From positions 1,871,437-1,935,436 of the forward strand of contig NZ_CDHO01000003.1 in assembly GCF_001006785.1 (NCBI RefSeq): 64,000 nucleotides of DNA. The letters run 5' to 3'. The number at the start of each line of letters is the position of its first letter. Position 1 is the first letter of the stretch. Positions 25,301 to 33,774 of this stretch are shown piece after piece. This stretch comes from Hyphomicrobium_B sp001006785 (GTDB lineage: Bacteria; Pseudomonadota; Alphaproteobacteria; Rhizobiales; Hyphomicrobiaceae). The notes under the pieces are model-generated. The model saw nothing but the letters and a program-made list of their open reading frames with translations. It did no database searches and was not told where the DNA came from. Position numbers and translations under genes: made by a program.

Positions 25301-26201
25301 GCGCGCCGGAAACCTCGCGGCGCTCGACGCCAAAGGCACGCTTGACGGGGGCGCTCCGCTTGCAGCCGAAGTTGATAAGAGTACCGGAACGCGCCGCCTG
25401 CTTGTCAATTCCGCCGACGCCGGTCAGGTGCTGAAGCTCGTCAATTTCTATCCCAACATGCAGGGCGGCCGCCTGCGCCTTGAAGTCAATCTCGACGGAT
25501 CAGGACCGGCGGAAAAAACCGGAATTCTCGCGGTCGAGGATTTCAAGATTCTCGGCGACGCGATCGTCAGCGAGGTTGTCAGCAGCGCCGACCAAGGACG
25601 GCCGGCGATTCAAGGACGCCCCAACGTGACGCGCGAAGTTTTCGAGTTCGATCGGATGCGCGCGCCATTCTCTGTTGGTTACGGTCAGTTCGTCCTTGAG
25701 GAAGCCTACCTCAAAGGTCCGCTTCTTGGCGCCAACCTGCGCGGCAAGGTCGATTTCAAAACCAAGCACGTCAATTTCGGCGGCACCTATATTCCGCTGC
25801 AAGGATTGAACGGCGCTCTCGGCGGCATTCCGCTGCTCGGCCAGATCATCTCCGGCACGCAAGGCGAAGGCATTTTCGGCATTACGTTCGCGGTCCAGGG
25901 GCCGACGGCCAACCCGCAGGTGATCGTCAACCCATTGTCGTTGGTCGCGCCCGGCATCTTCCGCGAAGTGTTTCAGATGACGGCGTCCGATCCGAAGGTG
26001 CAGATTCGTGGCGACGACCGCGTGCCTCAGGACTCAACAGCCGCGCGCGTACGTCAAACATCGCCCGATGAACCTTCGACTGGCCAGAAAACCAAACGGG
26101 CCAGCGCGAACAGCAAAGTCAAATCGAAGCCGAAAAAGCCCGCCGAAGCTCAGGCGGGCTCGATCGACGGCTGGTCTTCGACAACGCAGCCGTCGCAATA
26201 G
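22383..26201 (+). CDS. Giant AsmA-like/DUF3971 (YhdP-type) envelope protein
   Basis: A 1272-residue protein: a cytoplasmic basic N-terminus, one membrane helix (about residues 62-86, MMFYVVMPLVLLTAIGVGVL), then about 1100 residues of beta-strand-rich periplasmic sequence of the DUF3971/AsmA family, and a Lys-rich tail. AsmA-like proteins such as YhdP and TamB are thought to form long grooves that carry phospholipid to the outer membrane. The start is a TTG at 22383 with GAGGAG upstream; a later ATG would shorten the cytoplasmic part. Its 3' end carries the tyrS terminator on the other strand. Confidence 0.92.
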   Translation: MAKSVSGGRPVEGRGADQTAHYARRPGATTSPERSVAISHDENDPDEAVMMRGLRRFFRGCRMMFYVVMPLVLLTAIGVGVLYVRLRHGPIGFDFVVAPIERGINAELAASSVRIDGAELRLGASGELEFRLRDVSVLEKGGDVVLSSPLAAVNISLAALTRGRIVPRRIELIDPIIALAYSDESGFVFERAVPRPVPARVPSQSAPSAPLKQDDTVAPNTTVAVRTVRTGHQLNLAKMLSDTSYRARQRLDATSYLTEFGLSNATVVIDYEGQRSSWRIDEASVDFNHQRQRSLISGRALVASKQGPWAISFLTDERETADKLQVKATVRDLVPSTLAAAAPPLALLGMFEFPVAADATVVLTRSGEIENGDLALEFGKGRARLPYLVQPMDVTAGLFKLDYDGKKRRWDLKPSPVKWADGTIMFSGAMMDVAKANEPPQWRFGLDGKNGVFEAPEFNVPPVTIDSWTAQGSIIPRRGQVDIDEFRLAGGGGVATIKATTQAGPDGQSMSAEFSASPMPLQTLKALWPRALATGTREWVGKNLSAVDFQGGTLRFTNGNVGGVDAGTVTVSTDLERVTANFGAKNLVFRPLPGMPEITVPEASVKLVDNVLDIAMPAAETTLADGQRLAIKDVSVQTDNVMAARPNGQISLTASGDLAPFLETVQSLPIRNLRDAPKLPKAGEGKVDAHFDIKVPFIPNVSADDISVSGKARITDGRFGKVAGRFDVQGFTLNLDLTDTTLDAKGDLLVNGVPAKIAGQRLLGPNAEQQPPIKIMAKLDDADRTQLGLDINDIVQGVVPIEVLLEPAANGPLAVKLHADLTNADMTLDHLQWHKAAGRAASVDAEIVSNPNHDTELQRFKISSDDIAAEGKIVVGSDNKIKQFEFPNLMLNVVSRLDVKGSRGKDDMWSIDASGKTFDGRNFFRSLFNVGNGPDRKSNAPGAAKGARVNVQIDNVIGGYDVSLRNLKMQIETRAGNLAALDAKGTLDGGAPLAAEVDKSTGTRRLLVNSADAGQVLKLVNFYPNMQGGRLRLEVNLDGSGPAEKTGILAVEDFKILGDAIVSEVVSSADQGRPAIQGRPNVTREVFEFDRMRAPFSVGYGQFVLEEAYLKGPLLGANLRGKVDFKTKHVNFGGTYIPLQGLNGALGGIPLLGQIISGTQGEGIFGITFAVQGPTANPQVIVNPLSLVAPGIFREVFQMTASDPKVQIRGDDRVPQDSTAARVRQTSPDEPSTGQKTKRASANSKVKSKPKKPAEAQAGSIDGWSSTTQPSQ
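26132..26160 (-). terminator. tyrS terminator located inside the AsmA-like coding region
   Basis: Minus strand: AGCCCGCC, 8-nt loop, GGCGGGCT, then TTTTTC. This is a canonical Rho-independent terminator 63 nt past the tyrS stop, encoded opposite the Lys/Pro/Ala tail of the convergent AsmA-like gene. Confidence 0.8.
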
Positions 26202-26222
26202 GCGCTAAGCGTCGCGCCGAGA

Positions 26223-27479
26223 TCAGACCGGCTTCAGAAGCACGTGCTTCTTCTTGCCGAGCGACAGCTTGATAACGCCGTTCGACACTGCATCGGTCGC
26301 CTTGATCACGGCCTTGTCCGACGTCACGGCCTCATCGTTGATCTTGAGCCCGCCGCCTTGAATTTGCCGCCGCGCCTCGCTGTTCGACGCAACGAGGCCG
26401 GCCTTGACGAACGCCGTCAGCACGCCGAGGCCCGCATCGAACTCTGCCGAAGAAATCTCGATCGTCGGAAGGTCGGTCGCAAGTGCACCCTGTTCGAACG
26501 TTTTGCGCGCCGTCTCAGCCGCCGCCTCGGCCTTGTCGCGGCCGTGAACGAGCGCTGTCGCTTCCGTCGCGAGCGTCTTCTTCGCTTCGTTGATCTCCGA
26601 GCCGCCGAGGCTTGAGAGCTTCGCGATCTCGTCGAGCGGCAGCATCGTGAACAGCTTCAGGAAGCGCGCGACATCGGCGTCTTCCGTGTTGCGCCAGAAC
26701 TGCCAGTAATCATAGGGCGAAAGCTGCTCCTCATTGAGCCACACCGCACCTGATGCAGTCTTGCCCATCTTGGCGCCCGACGACGTCGTCAGCAGTGGGC
26801 ACGTCAGCCCGAGAAGCTGGTCTTTGACGCCCATCCTGCGCCCGAGGTCGATGCCGATGACGATGTTGCCCCATTGGTCCGAGCCGCCCATCTGCAGATT
26901 GCAGCCGTAGCGCCGGTTGAGTTCGACGAAGTCGTAGGACTGCAGCAGCATGTAGTTGAATTCGATGAACGACAGCTCCTGCTCACGATCGAGACGCAGC
27001 TTCGCGCTGTCCATCGTCAGCATGCGGTTGACCGAGAAATGCCGTCCGACGTCGCGCAGGAATTCGATGTAGTTGAGCGACGCAAGCCATTCCGCGTTGT
27101 CGACCATCAGCGCGTCGGATTTTCCTGACCCGAACGTCAGGAAGTTCGAGAAGACGCGCTTGATGCTCTCCTTGTTGGCGTCGATTTCCTCGATCGAGCG
27201 GAACTGGCGCGTCTCGTCCTTGCCGGAGGGATCGCCGACACGCGTTGTGCCGCCGCCCATCAGCGCGATCGGCTTGCCGCCCGTCTTTTGCAGCCACGAC
27301 AGCATCATGATCGAGATCAGGTGTCCGACGTGCAGCGATGGCGCCGTGCAGTCGTAACCCGTGTAGGCGACCGCGCGCCCCTCCGATGCGACTTTGTCGA
27401 GACCTTCGATGTCTGAGCACTGGTGGACGAAACCGCGCTCGGTCATAATCTGCAGGAATTCGGACTTCAGTGTCGGCAT
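26223..27479 (-). CDS. tyrS: Tyrosyl-tRNA synthetase
   Basis: A 418-residue class I synthetase charging tRNA-Tyr. The HIGH-type motif is HVGH (residues 50-53) and the KMSKS loop is KMGKT; a C-terminal S4 RNA-binding domain ends the protein (ARRQIQGGGLKIND). The start MPTLKSEFLQIM at 27479 matches family starts; the frame stays open to 27887, but that extension is antisense to anmK. Confidence 0.97.
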   Translation of the reverse strand: MPTLKSEFLQIMTERGFVHQCSDIEGLDKVASEGRAVAYTGYDCTAPSLHVGHLISIMMLSWLQKTGGKPIALMGGGTTRVGDPSGKDETRQFRSIEEIDANKESIKRVFSNFLTFGSGKSDALMVDNAEWLASLNYIEFLRDVGRHFSVNRMLTMDSAKLRLDREQELSFIEFNYMLLQSYDFVELNRRYGCNLQMGGSDQWGNIVIGIDLGRRMGVKDQLLGLTCPLLTTSSGAKMGKTASGAVWLNEEQLSPYDYWQFWRNTEDADVARFLKLFTMLPLDEIAKLSSLGGSEINEAKKTLATEATALVHGRDKAEAAAETARKTFEQGALATDLPTIEISSAEFDAGLGVLTAFVKAGLVASNSEARRQIQGGGLKINDEAVTSDKAVIKATDAVSNGVIKLSLGKKKHVLLKPV

Positions 27480-27554
27480 TGCAACTCGCAGCTTTCGTTC
27501 GGATTGCGCCCGTCTCAGGGGCGAGGCGGCGGCAACATGCACGGGAAGGTGGTC

Positions 27555-28676
27555 ATGGGCAAGGTGATGCGCGCCATCGGCCTGATGAGCGGAACGTCGC
27601 TGGACGGCATCGACGTCGCCTATCTCGAAACGGACGGCGAAACCATCGCGAAACGCGGCCCGGCGCAGACGTTTCCTTATGACGAGCGGATGCGAAACCT
27701 GCTCGCTGCAGCGATCGCCGCAGCCGGTAATCTGACTTCGCGACATGAGCGCCCAGTAGCACTGTCGGAGGCCGAGCACGCGCTCACCGCGCGGCATGTA
27801 GACGCCGTCGCCGAATTCTTGAGAGCATCCCGCATCGAGGCGGCGTCCATCGACGTGATCGGCTTTCACGGGCAGACGGTGCTGCATCGCCCCGAGGACG
27901 GTCTAACGATCCAGCTTGGTCTCGGCGAGCTTTTGGCGGGCGCGACACGCTGTCCGGTGATTTACGATCTGCGCGCGGCCGATGTCGCGGCCGGCGGGCA
28001 GGGAGCGCCGCTCGTCCCCGTCTATCATCGCGCTTTGTCGGCGAAGCTTCCGCAGCGGCCGCTCGCCATCGTCAATATCGGCGGCGTCGCGAACGTCACC
28101 TGGATCGGCCGGGATGGCGCGCTGATCGCGTTCGATACAGGCCCCGGAAACGCGTTGCTCGACGACTGGATGCTGCGGCGGACAAAACGCTCGCTCGACG
28201 AGGACGGCGCGGCAGCGGCTCGCGGGAAAGCCGACGACGAAATCGTCCGCGATCTGTTGAGCCACACGTTTTTTGCCAAGCCGTCGCCGAAGTCCCTCGA
28301 CCGAAACACCTTCGCCACGCACGCCATCGAGAAGCTGTCGACCGACGATGGCGCCGCGACGCTCGCAGCGTTCACCGCGCAGAGCATTGCGAAATCGCGT
28401 GAGCATATGCCGGAAGAGCCGGAGCTTTGGATCGTCGCGGGCGGCGGACGGCGCAACCGCACGATCATGCGGCTGCTGGCTGAACGCGTGCAGCACGCCG
28501 TCGTCCCAGCCGAAGCTGTTGGCATCGACGGGGATAGCCTGGAGGCGGAGGCCTGGGGTTATCTCGCAGTTCGATCGGCCAAAGGGCTGCCGATTACATT
28601 TCCGGGCACGACCGGAGTGCCCGCACCAATGACAGGCGGCCTGCGTGCCGATCCATCGCCGGCACGCAAGACCTGA
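27555..28676 (+). CDS. anmK: Anhydro-N-acetylmuramic acid kinase
   Basis: About 373 residues. AnmK cleaves and phosphorylates 1,6-anhydro-MurNAc from murein turnover to MurNAc-6-P for cell-wall recycling. Hallmarks: AIGLMSGTSLDGIDVA at the N-terminus, IGFHGQTVLHRP, VNIGGVANVT and FDTGPGNALLDDW. The ATG at 27555 has GGAAGG 8 nt upstream; ATGs at 27537 and 27567 are alternatives. Divergent from tyrS, a common arrangement. Confidence 0.96.
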   Translation: MGKVMRAIGLMSGTSLDGIDVAYLETDGETIAKRGPAQTFPYDERMRNLLAAAIAAAGNLTSRHERPVALSEAEHALTARHVDAVAEFLRASRIEAASIDVIGFHGQTVLHRPEDGLTIQLGLGELLAGATRCPVIYDLRAADVAAGGQGAPLVPVYHRALSAKLPQRPLAIVNIGGVANVTWIGRDGALIAFDTGPGNALLDDWMLRRTKRSLDEDGAAAARGKADDEIVRDLLSHTFFAKPSPKSLDRNTFATHAIEKLSTDDGAATLAAFTAQSIAKSREHMPEEPELWIVAGGGRRNRTIMRLLAERVQHAVVPAEAVGIDGDSLEAEAWGYLAVRSAKGLPITFPGTTGVPAPMTGGLRADPSPARKT

Positions 28677-28703
28677 TCACGAAATATGCTTGAATGCGGC
28701 GCT

Positions 28704-29489
28704 TTATTCGTCGTCGCTGTCGTCCTCGCCGCCGCCTGAAGTGGCAGCCGGCGCGCTCTGCGCTTCCATCCGCTCGAGCTCGCGCTGGCGCTGACGTTCG
28801 CGCTCTCGTTCGCGTTCGCGTTCTTTGTTGCGTTCGCGATCCTGCTCGAATTGGATCATGCGCTCATCGAGATATTTGCCGACGACGTCGCCCAGCTCTT
28901 CCGTCTTGTTCTCGAAGAAATGGTTGGCGCCGGGGATGACCTCGTGCGCGATCTTTATGCCGCGCTGGACCTTCGTCTTCACCGACATTTCCGCAACCGA
29001 CGAGGTCGGCACGACTCGGTCGAGTTCGCCGTTGACGAGCAGGCCCGACGACGGACACGGGGCGAGGAAGTTGAAATCATAAAGGTTCGCGAGCGGCGCG
29101 ACGCAGATGAAACCGTCGATCTCCGGCCGCCGCATCAGAAGCTGCATCGCGATCCACGTTCCGAACGAAACGCCCGCGATCCAGCAGGTCTTGGCGTCGG
29201 GCTTGACGAGCTGCAGCCAATCGAGCGCGGACGCCGCGTCCGCAAGCTCGCCGGGACCGCTGTCCCACACGCCCTGGCTCCGGCCGACGCCGCGGAAATT
29301 GAAGCGCAGCACCGAGAAGCCGCGCGCCGCGAACGTGTGGTACAGCGTATAAACAACCTGGTTGTTCATCGTCCCGCCGAGCTGCGGGTGCGGATGAAGG
29401 ATGAGCGCGATCGGGCTGTCGCTGCTGGCTTCGTGATGATAACGGGCCTCCAGGCGACCGCCGGGACCATTGATAATCAGTTCGGGCAT
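28704..29489 (-). CDS. Alpha/beta hydrolase with Arg/Glu-repeat tail
   Basis: A 261-residue protein. Residues 1-210 are a compact alpha/beta hydrolase of the type often annotated as dienelactone-hydrolase-like: HPHPQLGGTMNN, nucleophile elbow GVSFGT, acid in NGELDRVVPTSS, and catalytic His in GANHFF. Residues 215-245 are an almost pure Glu/Arg repeat, predicted to be a charged single helix, followed by an acidic Gly/Asp/Glu end. The substrate is unknown. The tail is not part of the fold and may mediate binding. Confidence 0.88.
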   Translation of the reverse strand: MPELIINGPGGRLEARYHHEASSDSPIALILHPHPQLGGTMNNQVVYTLYHTFAARGFSVLRFNFRGVGRSQGVWDSGPGELADAASALDWLQLVKPDAKTCWIAGVSFGTWIAMQLLMRRPEIDGFICVAPLANLYDFNFLAPCPSSGLLVNGELDRVVPTSSVAEMSVKTKVQRGIKIAHEVIPGANHFFENKTEELGDVVGKYLDERMIQFEQDRERNKERERERERERQRQRELERMEAQSAPAATSGGGEDDSDDE

Positions 29490-29585
29490 CGGAAAACTTC
29501 TCGGTTTGTGGTGATCGGGATCAGGCCGACTGGGCGCCTGGACACGAGGTCGCGTTCAAATCCTCGTGGCTCTGATTCTTGAACC

Positions 29586-29631
29586 TTGACTTCTGCACTC
29601 AGGATTTCCATAAGTTTAGAACGGTTCGAAA
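29586..29631 (+). promoter_or_regulatory. Candidate promoter and Irr/ICE box of the suf operon
   Basis: TTTAGAA-CGG-TTCGAAA (29615-29631) differs by one base from the iron control element TTTAGAA-N3-TTCTAAA bound by Irr in Hyphomicrobiales. A TTGACT (29586-29591) followed 17 nt later by CATAAG could be the promoter, with the ICE box just past the -10, a repressing position. The rest of the 29490-29749 gap shows no gene. Confidence 0.6.
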
Positions 29632-29749
29632 CACTTCCTAGCTTTGTTAACGTTCAAGCCGCAAGTCAAGGCGGCTGTCTTAGCACAGTCGGGGGTATCG
29701 GACGCAAGGCAAGGATTTCGCCGCCACTTGAGGCGGCTCTAGTCCGGAG

Positions 29750-31327
29750 ATGAATGTGGAACTGACGACCAAAGGCCGGTACGCGGTCATGGCGATGGCA
29801 GATCTCGCTGCCCACGCCGATCGAGCTGCTGTTCCGCTTTCGTCAGTGGCGGAACGTCAGCATCTTCCGCTGTCCTATCTCGAACAGCTTTTCGTCCCAC
29901 TTCGTCGCTCCGGTCTGGTTGAAAGCGCGCGCGGACGCGCTGGCGGCTATCGCCTCTCGAAAAAGCCCGAAGAAATTTCCATTGCGGCCGTGATGGCCGC
30001 CGTCGAGGAAGTCACGCACTTCACGCGTTGCACCGATAACGATCCGCGCTGCTCGGTTGGGACGCCCTGCCTGACGCACGGTTTGTGGAGCGCGCTGAGC
30101 AGGGCAACGTCGGAGTTTCTCGAATCCGTCAGTCTCGCCGACGTTTTGCCCGGCGGAGAATTCGCCGTGAAAGCGGCGGCGACCGTCACGGAGTCGCCTG
30201 CGTCCCCGAGGCGCGCTTATCTCGACTACAACGCGACCGCGCCGCTGTGCTCGGAAGCGAAGGTGGCGATGATCGAAGCACTCGACGTCGTTGGAAATCC
30301 GTCCTCGGTTCACATGGAAGGCCGTCGCGCGAGAGGCGTTGTGGAATCGGCGCGCGAGAGCGTTGCCCGTCTCGTCGGCGCGAAGCCGTCCGAAGTCGTT
30401 TTCACCAGCGGCGCGTCGGAGGCGAATGCGTGGGTCATGGCGCAGCCGTGGCAAACAATTTTGACGAGCGGCATCGAGCACGACTCGGTTCTTGCTCCGG
30501 CGCACGCGGCAAAGTGCAACGTCGTTGAACTTGCGACCGGCCGCGACGGCGTCGTGTGCGTCGAACAGATCGCAGAGTACGTATTGAAGCATGGCGTGCC
30601 TCGCCCGGCCGTCATCGCGCTGCAAATGGCGAACAACGAAACCGGCGTCATTCAGCCGGTCGGTGAAGTCGCCGAATTCGCGCGCGCGCATGGCATTCTC
30701 ATGCATTCCGATGCGGTGCAGGCGACAGGCCGTGTGCCGGTGGATTTCGCCGCCCTCGGGCTCGATACGATGGCGATCTCGGCGCACAAGCTCGGCGGCC
30801 CGAAAGGCATTGGCGCATTGATCATTCGTGACCATCTTGATCTCGTGCCGATGCTGCGTGGCGGAGGCCAGGAACGCCGCCGTCGCGCTGGGACGGAGAA
30901 CGTCGCGGCGATCGCTGGCTTTGGCGCCGCGGCCGAAGCCGCGCATGCCGAACTTCGCAGCATGGCGGCGGTTGAATCATTGCGCGACGATCTCGAAGCG
31001 CACATTCGCGCAATCAGTCCGCGCGCCGAGATTATCGGAGAAGCATCGCCCCGCATCGGCAACACCATCGCGGTCGCACTGCCGGGCAAGCTGGCGGAGA
31101 CCTTGGTGATCCGCCTCGATCTGGCGGGCGTCGCAGTCAGCGCGGGCTCGGCCTGTTCGTCTGGCAAAGTCGGCGCCAGCCACGTGCTCGAAGCGATGGG
31201 GCTCGGCCCCGAAATCGCGTCCGGAACGATCCGCATCAGTCTTGGGCGCGAAACGACGAAAGACGACATCGCGGCGTTTGTCGCAGCCTGGCAAGCGATT
31301 GCCGGCTCGCAGGCGATCGCCGCTTGA
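29750..31327 (+). CDS. Fusion of IscR-type Rrf2 regulator and cysteine desulfurase
   Basis: A single 525-residue frame. Residues 1-135 are an Rrf2/IscR regulator: winged helix (LTTKGRYAVMAMADLA...) and Cys94, Cys101, Cys107 with His110, the cluster ligands of IscR. A short linker (about 138-153) leads to a complete IscS/NifS-type desulfurase: PLP lysine Lys347 (SAHKLGGPKG) and active Cys469 (SAGSACSSGK). In related bacteria these are two adjacent genes. GTG at 30167 (codon 140), with GGAGA upstream, could start a free desulfurase. First gene of the suf operon; likely both sulfur donor and Fe-S-responsive regulator. The fusion is directly visible; dual function is inferred. Confidence 0.93.
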   Translation: MNVELTTKGRYAVMAMADLAAHADRAAVPLSSVAERQHLPLSYLEQLFVPLRRSGLVESARGRAGGYRLSKKPEEISIAAVMAAVEEVTHFTRCTDNDPRCSVGTPCLTHGLWSALSRATSEFLESVSLADVLPGGEFAVKAAATVTESPASPRRAYLDYNATAPLCSEAKVAMIEALDVVGNPSSVHMEGRRARGVVESARESVARLVGAKPSEVVFTSGASEANAWVMAQPWQTILTSGIEHDSVLAPAHAAKCNVVELATGRDGVVCVEQIAEYVLKHGVPRPAVIALQMANNETGVIQPVGEVAEFARAHGILMHSDAVQATGRVPVDFAALGLDTMAISAHKLGGPKGIGALIIRDHLDLVPMLRGGGQERRRRAGTENVAAIAGFGAAAEAAHAELRSMAAVESLRDDLEAHIRAISPRAEIIGEASPRIGNTIAVALPGKLAETLVIRLDLAGVAVSAGSACSSGKVGASHVLEAMGLGPEIASGTIRISLGRETTKDDIAAFVAAWQAIAGSQAIAA

Positions 31328-31383
31328 AGAACAAATTTGGTTGAAGGGCCGCGCTTGCGGCATTGTTGAAAGAGAGACGAGAA

Positions 31384-32853
<1,470 letters not shown>

Positions 32854-32855
32854 GA

Positions 32856-32985
32856 ATTCCTTCTCCCCGCCCTTCGCGGGGAGAAGGTCAGGATAAGGGG
32901 CAGAGGCTGGCGCCGCGGTATGCGGCTGCGCCTCTCCCCGAGCCTCTTCCCATAACAATGGGAAGAGGGAGAGAAACGAGGCCGA
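32856..32985. repeat. Double-hairpin dispersed repeat between sufB and sufC
   Basis: CCTTCTCCCCGC (32859-32870) and GCGGGGAGAAGG (32876-32887) form a perfect 12-bp stem; CCTCTTCCCAT (32943-32953) and ATGGGAAGAGG (32958-32968) form an 11-bp stem with an AACA loop. A GC-rich imperfect hairpin lies between. This is the common alphaproteobacterial intergenic repeat type, related to the one inside thiC. It could stabilise or stall the suf mRNA. Confidence 0.75.
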
Positions 32986-33017
32986 CAGGCCAAACAGGTA
33001 CTTCAGAGGTAAGTAAG

Positions 33018-33773
33018 ATGCTCGAAATTAAAGATCTGCACGTAAAGCTCGAAGACGAAGATCGCGTGATCCTGAAGGGATTGTCGCTCACTGTTCCAAA
33101 AGGCGAAGTTCACGCGATCATGGGACCGAACGGTTCCGGCAAATCGACGCTCGCTTACGTGCTCGCAGGCCGCGCCGGCTATGAAGTCACCGGCGGCGAC
33201 ATTCTCTGGAACGGCGAATCCATTCTGGAAATGGAACCCGACGAGCGCGCCGCGAAAGGCGTCTTCCTCGCGTTTCAGTATCCGATGGAAATCCCTGGCG
33301 TCGCCGGCCTGACGTTCCTCCGCACGGCGATGAACGCGGTGAGAAAGAAGCGCGGCGAAGCCGAGCTGACGACGCCCGCCTTCATGAAGATCGTCAAGGA
33401 AAAGGGCGAAAAGCTCAACATTGACGTCAACATGCTGAAGCGCCCCGTCAACGTCGGCTTCTCGGGCGGCGAGAAGAAGCGTTCCGAGATTCTGCAGATG
33501 GCTCTGCTCGAGCCGACGCTCTGCGTGCTGGATGAAACCGATTCCGGCCTCGACATCGACGCACTGCGCGTCGTTGCCGAAGGCGTCAACGCGCTTCGCG
33601 ACAAGGATCGCGCGTTCCTCGTCATCACGCACTATCAGCGGCTCTTGAACTATATCGTCCCCGACAAGGTTCACGTCTTGGCCGACGGCCGCATTCAGAA
33701 AACAGGCGGCAAGGAACTCGCACTCGAACTCGAGAAATCGGGATACGCGGACTTCACCGGCAAGGCAGCGTGA
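33018..33773 (+). CDS. sufC: Fe-S assembly ATPase SufC
   Basis: A 251-residue ABC-type ATPase that drives the SufBC2D scaffold. Walker A GPNGSGKST, signature VGFSGGEKKRSEI, Walker B LCVLDETDSGLD. The ATG at 33018 opens the family-typical MLEIKDLHV; the frame is open upstream through the repeat and sufB's end but this is not coding. Its TGA is 1 nt before the sufD ATG, so the two are translationally coupled. Confidence 0.98.
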   Translation: MLEIKDLHVKLEDEDRVILKGLSLTVPKGEVHAIMGPNGSGKSTLAYVLAGRAGYEVTGGDILWNGESILEMEPDERAAKGVFLAFQYPMEIPGVAGLTFLRTAMNAVRKKRGEAELTTPAFMKIVKEKGEKLNIDVNMLKRPVNVGFSGGEKKRSEILQMALLEPTLCVLDETDSGLDIDALRVVAEGVNALRDKDRAFLVITHYQRLLNYIVPDKVHVLADGRIQKTGGKELALELEKSGYADFTGKAA

Positions 33774-33774
33774 C

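Noticed and set aside
28770..28840. Short tandem repeats that could suggest a CRISPR-like array
   Set aside because: They are codon repeats for Arg/Glu inside the hydrolase tail, with no spacers of constant length.
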